Part shown: positions 12,372 through 23,781 of the stretch, piece by piece
How positions within the stretch are numbered: the first letter of the stretch is position 1
Layout: each line of letters starts with the position of its first letter
Notes under the pieces: generated by a model
Database searches by the model: none
Told to the model about the DNA's origin: nothing
The model's input: the letters and a program-made list of their open reading frames with translations, nothing else
Made by a program: the position numbers and the translations under genes
Assembly (NCBI GenBank): GCA_014898425.1
Contig: RCSZ01000004.1
Span: 496,001 to 560,000 of the forward strand
From: Botryotinia globosa
Lineage: Eukaryota; Ascomycota; Leotiomycetes; Helotiales; Sclerotiniaceae
Direction of reading: 5' to 3'
Length of the DNA: 64,000 nt

Positions 12372-13745
12372 CTTGAACCCGATATAACAGTTTTAAATGT
12401 GATAAACTTTCCGCAGAAGGGTAGTATGAAGGTGGGCCGAAAATTGAATCGCCGGCAGCAATATCTCAAGTTTGGGAACGGAAGAACACCATGCGCGAGA
12501 TTTCGAAAAGTGCCCGTCTGGAGATGAGTAACTGAAGAGCAAATTTGTCAGAATGTGTCTGTGAGGAAATATGGGATGAATCAAACATACAAACCAATGA
12601 CTCTCCAGCGAATTGGACAATCTGAGTAATTCAAAGATCTTCAGTCACACGGTATCCGAGTTCCTGTTTGACCAGGTCAAATTCGAGAATAAATATGTTG
12701 AGCAACGCTCCGCGTAATCGGTTGAAGAGTTTAGGTAGACACAAGATGGTGTGGGAAAGATAAATCGGATTCACTTAAGAAGGCGGGATTGAGGCGTAGA
12801 TTATTTCTGTATGATTTTGTGAAATGATGGTGAAAAGGAGAATGAAATGCAGGTTATCGTGGTTTGCTGCAAGTTGGACTATCACAGCAGGAAAAGGGTG
12901 AAAGCTGCAGTATATAATGTCTTGGTATATCGAATAAATGTTTGGTTGAAATGAATGGATGCCGTTAGATGCGAAATGGTCCTAAAAGGAAAGTCGAGGT
13001 TTCACCAAACGATTTGAGGAATTAAAATTTCTTTTTTGAACGATGAAAGGAAAGGAAAGATTTAATCTTCCAATTATTGTGAGGAAGTAGTAAGAAATTC
13101 AGAAGGGGAAAGTAACATGACAGTAGGAACGAATGAATATGATGGCAATGATGGCAATGATGGCAATGATGGAAATGTTGGCTCCAACGACGACCCAGCA
13201 AAGAATCTTTTCTGTTGAAAGAGTGTTTAATAAATTTAGAAGGAGGAAGATGATGAGGTCGAAGAAAGGTATTTGAAGAGGTTCGACAGGTGGTCCACGA
13301 GGGTCAAGTAGGAAGGAGAATAGCAAAAGGAAGTTAAAGCATCACCCCAAGTCAAGCAGGGGGGAGGGGGGGTGAAGTCCTTTTTCTTATACTTGCCTCC
13401 ATAATAGAGATATGAGAGATATGAGAGATATGAGAGAGTTTCTTTAGACTGCGTCCGTGGGGCGTGTTAAGATATACAAGCTACACTGCATTGGAAAAAG
13501 CTGAGATGAAATCAATGTAACCATTGGCTCCTTGACTCGGAGTCTGGCAGAAAGCATATCGATATCAAAATCGAGGGAAGTGTCGTGGACTAGAGCAAGT
13601 GGGATGAAAACCAGAAGAGGGTACGAGTCTCTACTCTCTAGTGGATGTGAAAAGATCCAACGATACTCTTTTGGGTAAGGTCACATCTCAATTACCAGGG
13701 CGGGGGGCGATTTGATGATCGTGGGGGGGCGGGGGGTGTAGTGTG
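12372..13745. other. Chitin synthase upstream region, no gene seen
   Basis: Likely promoter and 5' leader of the chitin synthase. It contains a GGCAATGAT 9-bp tandem repeat (13142-13172), a G-rich tract near 13355-13372 and ATGAGAGAT repeats at 13408-13438. No open frame looks coding. Confidence 0.5.
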
Positions 13746-13890
13746 TAGTGGTCCGTGGAGTGGAAATATCATTCCCGCCAAGCTATTCAATCCCTAGGTA
13801 GGTGACTAGTCACTGGTTAGTGGTCCGTGGAGTGGAATTATCATTCCCGCCAAGCTATTCAAATCCCTAGGTAGGTGACTAGTCACTGGT
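13746..13890. repeat. 72-73-bp near-perfect tandem duplication
   Basis: Unit 1 (13746-13817) and unit 2 (13818-13890) both run from TAGTGGTCCGTGG to GACTAGTCACTGGT. They differ by one substitution and one inserted A. The duplication ends in extra copies of the CACTGGT word. It is non-coding and apparently recent, given the identity. Confidence 0.92.
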
Positions 13891-16800
13891 CACTGGTCAG
13901 TACTCGTACAGTAGTCTTTAAGAATTAGATCGTTCCTTTCCGCTGGTGCTTGGAGGTCCCAGTGTACCCGACCCGGCTTATGTAAGTTATGTTGACCAGG
14001 TGGGTAGATAGAGATAGATAGATACCTGAGGTATTCATATCTCCAGTTATCATATCTCCAGTTATCATCCATATACCTAAGTACCTACCTTCCTCATCAT
14101 ATCCTCCTCCAAGAATTCTCACTTCATCCCAGGTGCAGAGTCTCGAAAGAGTCGAAAGAGTCGAAAGAGGTCCATGTATGGTATGTTGACGCCAACATCA
14201 ATTTGTATATTACCATTCTTGCCATTTTTACCATTTTTACCATATTCCTTCCCACCCAATGGAATTGTTCGCGCCATGGTCAAAAATATCTCAACCCTAG
14301 TCGAGCCCGGATCTTTTTCCTGTCCCTGGTTAACTTATAACATGGAAGGGATGCAAGGGCAACGAGTGGCCAGTTTCACCTCGCAGCTAAGAAGCGAGTG
14401 CAGCTTTTCAAGGGTTTGCAGCAAACGACCTTTCCAACGCGGTTACAAGAAGCACAACAGCCAATTCTTTGCGAATATATTGATTGAGTTTGCATGATAC
14501 TTTACCAGTCACTCTCTTCCACTTGGGCACATTGCACATACTTATTAGCACAAGAAAATCTATCACTCTTCATGGCCTTTTCCCTAACATTGTATCTGGT
14601 CGGTAGATCATTGGTTCACAGGTCTCTAGAGAGAATTCACCAAGTCGATTACGGATCATCATCAAGTTTGGAAACTCTCAAATATATCGTCCTCCACATT
14701 CAAATCACGTTTTTCACGTCTTCGCATCAAAAAACAAGTATTTTGGTTAGTCCTAAACTCTAACTACCTAGGTACTCCTGGTGATTCGATTTAGTCCAGT
14801 CAAGTAAATTTGAATTATCCTTTCCCGTGAGCACTTCATTCTGACTTGAGGACTTTCGTCGAGCTAAATTTCTAGGGCGGTTGGACCCTGACTCTCGGCT
14901 TTCGATGATTCTACGTACATTCGATGAAGACACGGCAGTATTGCATGCATAGTAACAAGAACGAGTTAAACAACATCGGAGAACCAGAAAACTATCCGAA
15001 TTGGAATACCCAGGCCGAAAAAGATTCGATTCGGAATGAATCTTTACAATATCCTGGGATCATAACCATCCTTCCGAGATTTACTTAACATCTTACATTT
15101 TGTGGGGAGTTGAGGTTATGCCATCCATATCTATCTTCTTCTCTTCTTTCGCCAAGGTGCATACACAAACTGCACATCAAGTAGGTAGGTATGCAGAAAG
15201 GATGATACCAGAAGGACTTCAGCTATCGATACTCTTGCACAGTGACGTACGGTCAAATCAAGGAGAAGTGTGAGGATGTGAGCATCTTTCCCTCCTCTTC
15301 GTCCTACAAGGATGACGAGTCCTTCAGCTGTTGGTTACATCTTCCTTCTTCCTAGTATCATCAGTGTAGCCCGCGACGATAAAAACGGCTGCGCCAATGC
15401 CTACATGGTGATCCGACGTTCATCCGTCGGAAGATGTCAGCCGTCAAGCTTTCATGGCCATTCCATGCATCACATCTTCTTCACTATCTGTACCACAGGT
15501 TTTGTCAAGATCAAGCCGCAAATACCTAGACAACAGACATGGCATCGTCAGACAATACGATGTAATAAGAAATACAGTTGGCCTTCGAACAGCCTCCATC
15601 TACGCCACCAGGGACATCCTGTTCAGCCTCTCAGATCTTTAAAAAAGATGTTCATTTGCTTTGACCGTCCTCAGACCTTTTGACACCTGGGTATGAATCA
15701 AAAACATCAGCAAACTTTTCTGGAATTTGGACCTAACCCACGACGAGATGTACCGGCATTGCTAATTATGTACCTAATTTGGTAGAATATTCTGACTAAT
15801 TCGATTATTTATTTCTGATTTCAAATACCTTTCAGCCAATCACCTGTCAGAAAGACCCATCGATGGACTGTACAATAGCTAGGTATCAAAGCTCATCTAC
15901 AGACTCCTGAGTCTCGACCATTGCTTTTTCTTACCTTGCCATACCTTACCCTCGGCTCAACCGAGATTGTTTTTCTTTTCATTTATTCTCATCGTCCATT
16001 CTGAACCAAGTGTACAAGAGCAGGTACGTACAGTACATTTAAGGATCCTCGGGAGGAATGGTATGTCAGGTTACCAAAATCCATGTGGTGCTTCCCCGAA
16101 AGATCGTCAAAATTTCATTTGATATTGAAGAACAAGAATCGGAGTATTCTTAGGTGCCATATGAACCAAACTCAATCTGAGCTTCATCACTTGAATACGA
16201 TTTTGTGCTTCTACAAGATATAAGAATCAAGGATTTATACGATACATGGGATTGTATATGTAACTTACATCCTACGTGCGAAGTATCCCAACACACCTGC
16301 TGAAAGATAAATACACCCAAAACACACAAGTTCAATATGACGCCTCAACAAGCCGCAGAAAACATCAGACGGATTACTACAAAGATATAGGTGGGTAGGT
16401 AGGTAGGTATGAGTTTTATTAGTCTCTTCCACAATTAAGAGTCCGGTATCATTTTGAAACAAAAGATCGCAAGGAAGATTCAAGGTCAATGCATTCACCC
16501 TTCACCGCCTCCTACTCAAATTCTTCATTTCTGCCCTTCTTATCGTCGTCATGATTCAGATTTTGTTTTTCTCTCTCAAACTTTTGAAACTCTCTGAGTG
16601 GTAGAGTCTTCTCGTATTGTGTTGTCATACTTTTTATCTGTGTAAGCTGTCATATGTACTGACTTTTATATGCACAACACCCCTTTTATACACATGGGCT
16701 TAATGTACCTAAGTAGAATGTGCTGAGTAAGTAATACTTGCGATTCAGTACCAGTACTATTAGTATGAACGTACAACAAGCGAGTGCTAGTCCTTTGGTT

Positions 16801-18693
16801 AGTAGACGAACTGAGCGGTAATGAGTGGATTGTCAAAATCTAGATCTTAGCCCAGGTTTCTGGTGTCAAAATAGCTGGTCAGATTTACTTTCATCTACAG
16901 AACTTTAGGTTTTGTAATCTGATTACTGATCATGTTTGCACATCATCGATATTGATTATATTGCCAGTCTTTGACCTGCTCTTGCGGAACAGGCATTGTG
17001 TAGTTTTTCAAACTAGCATGCTTTTTCAATATGGCGAGCTAATTAGCTTTTCGATATCTTTTCCTCGTCAATCTTACTTTAGTATGATAAACTTCCGTCA
17101 ATCGAATTAGCAACGGTGGTTAGATTCTCTCAGCACAGCTTGTCCCTTCTCCTTGTCCTCGAACATCAAAAATAACCTTTGACAGGAGAGTGTGAACATG
17201 GAATAATCTTGTCTTCTAATTTCATTCCTTCGACTAATTGTATACTTTATCTCACTCCCGATTAATTGGAGACGAGAATTATACTTTACAGTTCGTAAAT
17301 GAACAGGTGCAGGATGAATATCTATTTCTACATTCCGTCAACCTACAGAATTACTTTCTGCTGATTGATTGATTTTGTGGATTATTATGGGGAAACATAT
17401 TTATGTGATGTGATTAATCTTTTCTGTAATTCTGGGTGTCTGTGTTGTGTGTCAAGGCGGATGTATTCATAGTCCTCTACCACTTCATCTTCAGAACCTC
17501 AACCCGAAGATGCACACGGCATAGATATGTTCCATTTATATCATGTTGTCATCTATAGCATCTCTTCGTATTTTGAATTTAAATACGCATACGAATTAAA
17601 CACATTTCTTTCGCATAGTCGTTCTAAACTTGCGATTCAGATCCATATCCATCTATATTTATCTCTCCGTCACAGAAATGAATATCTCCTCTTCTCATTT
17701 TATACATGTAGACATGGGTAATTAAATATTTTCTCATATATTAAACTCGCTATTTGAATTTATTTTGTATGTATGTCTGTGCATATCTCTATGTATCTCT
17801 TCATCGTAGAGGTGAATAGATGAATGAGTGATAGATGAGATGAGGGAGAGGGGAAACACTATCTCTATAGTATATACTTTGCTGTATAATAACTATAAAC
17901 ATAAAACCATATTCCTACATCAAAATGGAGAATAACTCGAATGTTCCCAGCAAACTTAACAACCTCAAAACCTCTTACATCCCCCCCCCCCCCTAACTTT
18001 CAAGGCCTTGTAGTTTCCAATGGTGGTTTTATAATTACTTGCATACTTCTTTGTTACTCATGGCTTGTATTATATTTATGTATATAAATCTTTGTATAGT
18101 ATAGCTTATTTTGTTTATATGATGAAGCTTCTCCTCTCTCATCCAGCCACTCATCCAGCCACTAACCAACCCCCTCTCCCTCTCCTCTCCTCTCCAATTT
18201 CCACAACCCATCTCCATCTCTCCTTTTTCTCAAAAAATAAAATAAAATAAAAATCCAAAGTCGATCTAGGTATCTATCTAGTAATCCTCCCCCTCCAAAC
18301 CTCCCCACAAAATCTCTTTATATAATCTCTCCGCAACTTCAAATTCAAATTCAAATTCAAATTCAAATCTCTCACCACTTCTTTCCCATCTATACTCCTT
18401 CTCCCTCCGCCCTCTCATTTTCCCTCTTTCACCTCCCGTTCTCGATATACTGGTAGGAGTATCACTCTAGCGACCACTTGGTACTATTCTTTCGCTTTTT
18501 GATACGTGGAAATGTAGAAATAGAAATGTAGAAATGTAGAAGATTTATTATTTAAATCTTATACCGATACTTAAGAATTTGGTGCGATTTGATATATGTA
18601 AGATTAGTAGGTATATATTTTATATTCTATATCTCATTTATTTATTTATTTATTTATTTATTTATTGTGTATAAGTGTATTTATATATTTATT

Positions 18694-18724
<31 letters not shown>

Positions 18725-19416
18725 CTATTTATCTACCTATCTACCTACCTACCTACCTACCTACCTACCCACCTATCCACCTATTACAAATCCCCAACAC
18801 CTTTTTTACAATATCTAGAACTACACTAAAAACCATACCATAACACATCCATCTACTCACCTCATATCCATATAAACAAATAAATCTCAACTTCAATAGC
18901 TATCTTTCAAAATATCTCCATTTTTCATTCATCTCATCACTCCTCATTCATCACTCCCCCTCCCTCTCCTTTCTCCCACTCCCTAAACTCACGTAATCAT
19001 TGAATTTTTTAATATTTCAATTCCTCATTAATATACTATTCCAAATACATCCATCCATCTATCCATCCATCCATACAATAACCTATCCACAAACAAATCA
19101 CCACATAAATTCCAATATTTCTAGAGTAACACCAATAGTATATTCAGCTCCAACCCCATCCCACCTCCATCTATAAAAGCCAATCCTATTCCAAGATCCC
19201 CATATTCCTAATATTTTCATGCGAGAAAACCACACTGCGCCAAACGATTCCTATATCCATGCGATGCGATGCCATGCCTTGCGATGCAATGCGGTACGAT
19301 ACAATACCAAATTGCTACATGTCAAGACCCCAAAAAGCCAACCCTAGACTAATCCAGCTAGTTAATACTCCAAGTAATGTAATCACAATATTCACAAATC
19401 CCGATTCTAATAATGC
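13891..19416. other. Long intergenic stretch without a convincing gene
   Basis: About 5.5 kb. I see only short frames. The most coding-like is on + at about 15409-15642 (about 77 codons, no clear start). The palindrome TACCTAGGTA is at 14765-14774. From about 17.9 kb on, pyrimidine-rich DNA and microsatellites dominate. The last part probably includes the 3' UTR of the Atos-like gene. Confidence 0.5.
18637..18782. repeat. Compound (TTTA)n-(TCTA)n-(CCTA)n microsatellite
   Basis: Tetranucleotide runs pass from TTTA through CTAT to CTAC/CCTA without interruption. They are flanked by AATTCA repeats at 18341-18366 and CCAT repeats near 19048-19072. Confidence 0.9.
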
Positions 19417-21904
19417 CTATGAATCTCGCTCTAGATTCCCGCTTTCAAGACCCGCTCCTTCTCCCTCATTCCCACCAGCCATCTCCATCGAGAGCCCGAC
19501 ACCTAATTCCCTCAATCTTGTTGCCAACAATCCTTCGGCGGGAGATTGTCTCCCCTCTCTATCGGGAGTGTTGACTCTCGTTGGCGAGAATCCATCACTG
19601 CCATAACCCAAATCGCCTTTCTTCAATTTTTCATATAATCCTGTCCCTATCCCACTCCTCATACCATCCATTTCTACCTCTGCAAACGCCGTACCCGGTC
19701 TTGAATTATACTCCGAATTCAATGATTCACTTGCCCCCAAATCCAATGGTCCAATATCACCATCTCCATCCATCATACCCCTCTTCGCAGGGAATTGAAA
19801 AGGAATAGGATCCACCACTCCCCTATTCGATGCACCGTCATCACCTAAAAAATCAAAATTCCTATTTCCACTCAAAGGAAACCCAGAACTTCTCCTCCGA
19901 GAAGCTTTTTCCGCCGCCAATGCCGCACCTGCACCTCCGAAACTCGAATCACGAATTGCTTTATAAGTGGTGAATTTCGGTTCTGGAAATGTGATTTCGT
20001 TGTGAAGCTTTTCTTTACCATCTGGAACACGATTGGCAAAGACGACTCGTATGCTTTTGTAAAGATAATAGCGACCTCGAGCTGGTGAGCAAATATGGAT
20101 ATGAACGAGATAGCGGAGGGTAGGTCTCTCGGGGAGTGGATCAATAATGGGTGCGGATCGATGAGGCGAAGATGAGAGTGCCGAATCAAGAATAGGTCCA
20201 GCAGAGTAGCTCCGTTGGCGGATAAACGTTTTGGTGCCAGGTTCCATTCCGGTGAGATCATAAGGGACGAGAAACAATTTGACAGCTGTTTTGTTAGGAT
20301 TCTTTATGATGATTTGCAATTGCCCTTTTTCGGGAATGCGATAGCTACCACCTGGGGGTGCTCGTGGAGAAGTGGATCGACGTTTTTGTTTCCCTGCTCT
20401 ACGGATTTCTCGTTCTGAGGCTTGTCCCGAATTTGATGAGTTGGTGTCGAGATCATCCATATGTATTCTGTCAAGCGTAGCATTTCGCCTCCTCTTTTGA
20501 TTATCCTTTCCCTTCTCGGGGCTCGGCAATCCATTTTCTAAATCAATACAGCCAACATATGGACTAGGTCCATCATCAGATTTTCCTCTCCGACCATGAC
20601 TTGTGGATTCATAGGCATAAAATACTGCCGGAAATGATAAGGTCACATGAGGTGGACATTTGAGACTTGGTTTGCACTTTCCGAACCCTAGAACCCCTAT
20701 TTGAGCAACAAAATCGAGTGGTTTCGAGGGTGTAGTAGACATTCGTCCCCGGAGGATACTCTCTTCGTATGATCCCACCATCGAAGCATGCAGAGGTGAT
20801 AAATCTGAGAATGAAGGTCTCCTTGACCGCGAGAAAATCGGTGTTTGCGGAGAAGATGTCGAGTGGGGCGTTATGCTAGAGGCAAGAGATCTTCGAGGTT
20901 GATGAGCTTGGTAAGGATATGTATTGTCTCTCCTAAGACTCGGTAAAGGTTTGTTAAAGGCGGTTGATCCTGGTATAGAATTGTTTGAATATATTGAATG
21001 TGAAGCCTGTAAAGTATGACGTCTCGAGTTAGTTTTAGGTGTCCCGGGAGAAATGTCTATTGGATTTAAATTCGACGTATAATCTAAATCGTCGTTACTT
21101 TCTGATTGTACTAAAGGGCTTGTTGGTGCTTTCAACACAAAGCTCGAAGAGTATGAAGAGGATAGCGATGGTGCACGAGTTCTAGTTCTTAACTCTGCTT
21201 CAGCTCTATCCACTGATGGGAACCGAGGATCGAGTTGAAAGGGAGTAAAATTTCGTGGTGGAGATGTAGCTAGCCATGGTAAATTTACTGTGCCAAATCT
21301 CTTCATATCCTGCGCAGGATTACCAGATATAGTTTGTTGTGGACCTTCCGTAAAATTCCCACTGTGTAATGCGGACCTTGGCCGTTCAATCTCTAGACCA
21401 GCTTGTAAGCTAGGTTTGTCTACCGACGAGGGTCTGGTAGTATTGGATATTTCTGGAGATGGTAATAGGGAAGATGATTTCGAATGATTCGAGGTCTTTC
21501 GAGTGGGAGTTTCTGGACTTTGGCCATGAAGTAGGGACTCCAACTGTATTCACCGTCAATATAAAATCACATGCATTGAAGTGCAATGATTCACACACAT
21601 TTAAATTCGGGAACCAACTCGAACTTTCGCCCCTTTTCAACCTTTCAATAAGATCCCCTCTATCCAATGTTCCGCTGTATGAATTCTTGAAGTTTGTATC
21701 CAAAGCTAAAGTCGGTATAGTCTTTGATCCCTCGGGGGTATCAGGTACAGGACCTTCACATAATTCCGTTCTAATGCTTTCTTCACTATCTTTCCTCGTG
21801 ATCGTTCTTCTTTCCGGCGGTGACATTGAAACGGGTGACATTTTTGATTTTTGAATGGGCAATATCTCTCGGCCGTCACCGAAGTCATCTTGAAATATGG
21901 GCAT
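19417..21904 (-). CDS. Atos/FAM214-like protein (DUF4210 plus chromosome-segregation domain)
   Basis: Two exons, 21904-21599 and 21543-19417, give about 810 residues. The junction joins GESSSWFPNLN to LESLLHGQSPETP, matching the RG-W-PN-LESL motif of the family. The N-terminal half is serine-rich and disordered. Around residues 360-400 the block VAQIGVLGFGKCKPSLKCPP resembles the DUF4210 domain. A later block, YRIPEKGQLQIIIKNPNKTA to LRYLVHIHICSPARGRYYLYKSIRVVF, matches the region named for chromosome segregation during meiosis. Animal Atos proteins act as transcriptional regulators; fungal members are poorly studied, so a molecular role is not assigned. Upstream, FYV7 is divergent with about 760 bp between starts. 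Domain recognition is from memory of family motifs. Confidence 0.78.
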
Positions 21905-22668
21905 GATAGATGGATGTGTGAATGGAGCCTTTTGAATTTGCTCCTTCTCGTCTGGTTATAAGAACATTTCCACGTAAGGTTTGGATACTTCAGGGTGGGA
22001 GAGAGCTTTTATATGTTGTAATAATGTGGATTTGGAGGGATGATGTTGTGACGAGGCGGGGGACAAGTGGTGGTTCCTTATTATTCCTTTGTCTCTGCCG
22101 ATGTGATGTCGTATCGTATGCAGGACTTGCAGGACGAATGAAAGGATGAGATAATGATCTGAGATTTGATGGGAATTGACTACCTAGGTATGCTCGTTCA
22201 ATGAGTTCAAGAATGAGAATGCAATGCAACAGTTCGATATGAATGCATGTATATAGATATGAGAGGAAGAAATATAGATAATAAATGAGAAGAGAAGAAA
22301 AGAAAGAAAATCAAGAGGTCCTCGTATGTACCGACCGGTATATGCTTGCTTGCTGTATGATGATGACTCGGCTCTCCCAAACCGATAGATAGATCGATCC
22401 ATGGATAACCTTTTGAGTACCGGGGTACCTACAGATGAAAGAGAGGTGTAGGTATCAATTATATCAATTATATCAATTATATCAATTATATCAATTATAT
22501 CAATTATATCAATTATATCATGCAAACTCGTATTCAATTTTAGTGTGATGGTCAGGTGTGAATCTAGTAAATTCTCTGCATATCGAGCATACCTAGGTAT
22601 GTTTCTCATATTTTTCATCCCAACATCACAATTTCACAAACGCTTTTTCCACTCAACAAATTCCACAA
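21905..22668. promoter_or_regulatory. Shared divergent promoter region, Atos-like / FYV7
   Basis: Both neighbours start outward from this 764-bp stretch. It carries two exact TACCTAGGTA palindromes (22181-22190 and 22590-22599) and a 9-bp tandem repeat (22453-22520). Regulation in both directions is inferred from position only. Confidence 0.5.
22453..22520. repeat. 9-bp tandem repeat, unit TATCAATTA
   Basis: About seven and a half uninterrupted perfect copies, ending 149 bp before the FYV7 start codon. Copy number is likely polymorphic. Confidence 0.95.
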
Positions 22669-23343
22669 ATGGCTTCTACCAAGCGCCCCCGCGATGAAGA
22701 TAATTCATCACGCTCAACTACTAAAAAACCTCGCCACGGCTTCAAAGTTGGTCCCGACAATTTGCCTGATGGAATTTGGCGTCGAAAGGTCATTGCCATT
22801 AAGAAGGATTTGATTCACAAGGCGAAAGTCAAGAAGTCGTATGCGAAACTAAAGGCGAGAGAACCTTTGATGAAGGATGAAAGGAAAATATACGCCGGTG
22901 CTGAGGATAAGGAGGATGAGGTAGCAAAAGATGAGGAAGGAGAGGACGCTGTTGAAGGAGAAGAACCAGCGGAGCTCCATCCCCAGAGAAAAGCTATGCT
23001 TGACGAACCTGAAGCCGACACTGTCACCAAAACCGTTCCACGTTACTCGAATAATTCTGAAGATGCGAAGGACAAGAAGAGGGAAAGAGGTGAAAAGAGA
23101 GGAGCAAAACCCGCATATTTTGCAAAAGAATTAGCATTTGCTGAGAAGCAAAAGGCAGAACAAAAGGCTCGAAGAGAAGAGTTTGAGAGGAGAGAAAGGG
23201 AGAAGAAGGCTAAAATTGAGGAGAGGGAGAGGTTCAGGCGGCAGATGGCAAAGGCCAGAAGCGGAGGAAAGAACGGGCAAAGAAAATTAGGAAGGGAGAG
23301 TCAGGTTTTATTGGAGAAGGTCAAGAGGGTTGTTGGTAATTGA
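22669..23343 (+). CDS. FYV7: rRNA-processing protein FYV7
   Basis: A single exon of 224 residues. FYV7 (related to animal CCDC59/TAP26) is a nucleolar factor in 18S rRNA maturation and 40S subunit assembly. The N-terminal block FKVGPDNLPDGIWRRKV followed by LIHKAKVKKSYAKLK is the conserved family core, lying around residues 25-65. An acidic middle is followed by a long lysine/arginine/glutamate-rich helix (about 130-215), typical of the family's C terminus. Start is the first ATG after an AT-rich leader. The region is intronless and its length fits the family. Identification rests on motif recognition. Confidence 0.8.
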   Translation: MASTKRPRDEDNSSRSTTKKPRHGFKVGPDNLPDGIWRRKVIAIKKDLIHKAKVKKSYAKLKAREPLMKDERKIYAGAEDKEDEVAKDEEGEDAVEGEEPAELHPQRKAMLDEPEADTVTKTVPRYSNNSEDAKDKKRERGEKRGAKPAYFAKELAFAEKQKAEQKARREEFERREREKKAKIEERERFRRQMAKARSGGKNGQRKLGRESQVLLEKVKRVVGN

Positions 23344-23781
23344 AATTTTGGTGGGATTTGAGTGAAATAAATAAAAACGAGGGAGTCATAGGGAGACTTT
23401 TTGAATGGATGTAATGGTGAATATTAAGAAATGTAGCAGCGAGCTGCTCAGGGAAAGCTGGAAAAGCTTATGATACCCATGAAGTTATCACAGAGGAATG
23501 GGCGAAAGATTTATCTAGAATTATGGCGTTATGGCCGGTGCTCCCAACAAGCGTTTTTGCATCATGGCACTTTCTCAAAGGCATATTTAGTTAGTGTCTT
23601 GAAATAAACAGAGATTGAGGTCATTTCTTCACTGGGATTTGCATTTTATATTGACAAATTATCATTAACGCTGCTGTACGATATGCTATGTACTTCACTC
23701 TCCTAGTCCTACAATTCACCTAGTACTTCGTTTGATCATCGGACTTCGGCCTGGACAATTGGAAGCCCTTTACCCTCCAGC
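23344..23781. other. Intergenic, 3' flanks of FYV7 and SANT gene A
   Basis: 438 bp between convergent gene ends. No feature seen beyond the expected 3' UTRs. It marks the left edge of the SANT gene block. Confidence 0.5.

Noticed and set aside
14174..14763. Two overlapping plus-strand frames as a small gene
   Set aside because: Composition is biased by pyrimidine repeats, the frames differ, and no splice links them convincingly.
22453..22520. CRISPR-like array
   Set aside because: A contiguous 9-bp tandem repeat without spacers, in a eukaryotic genome; a simple minisatellite.
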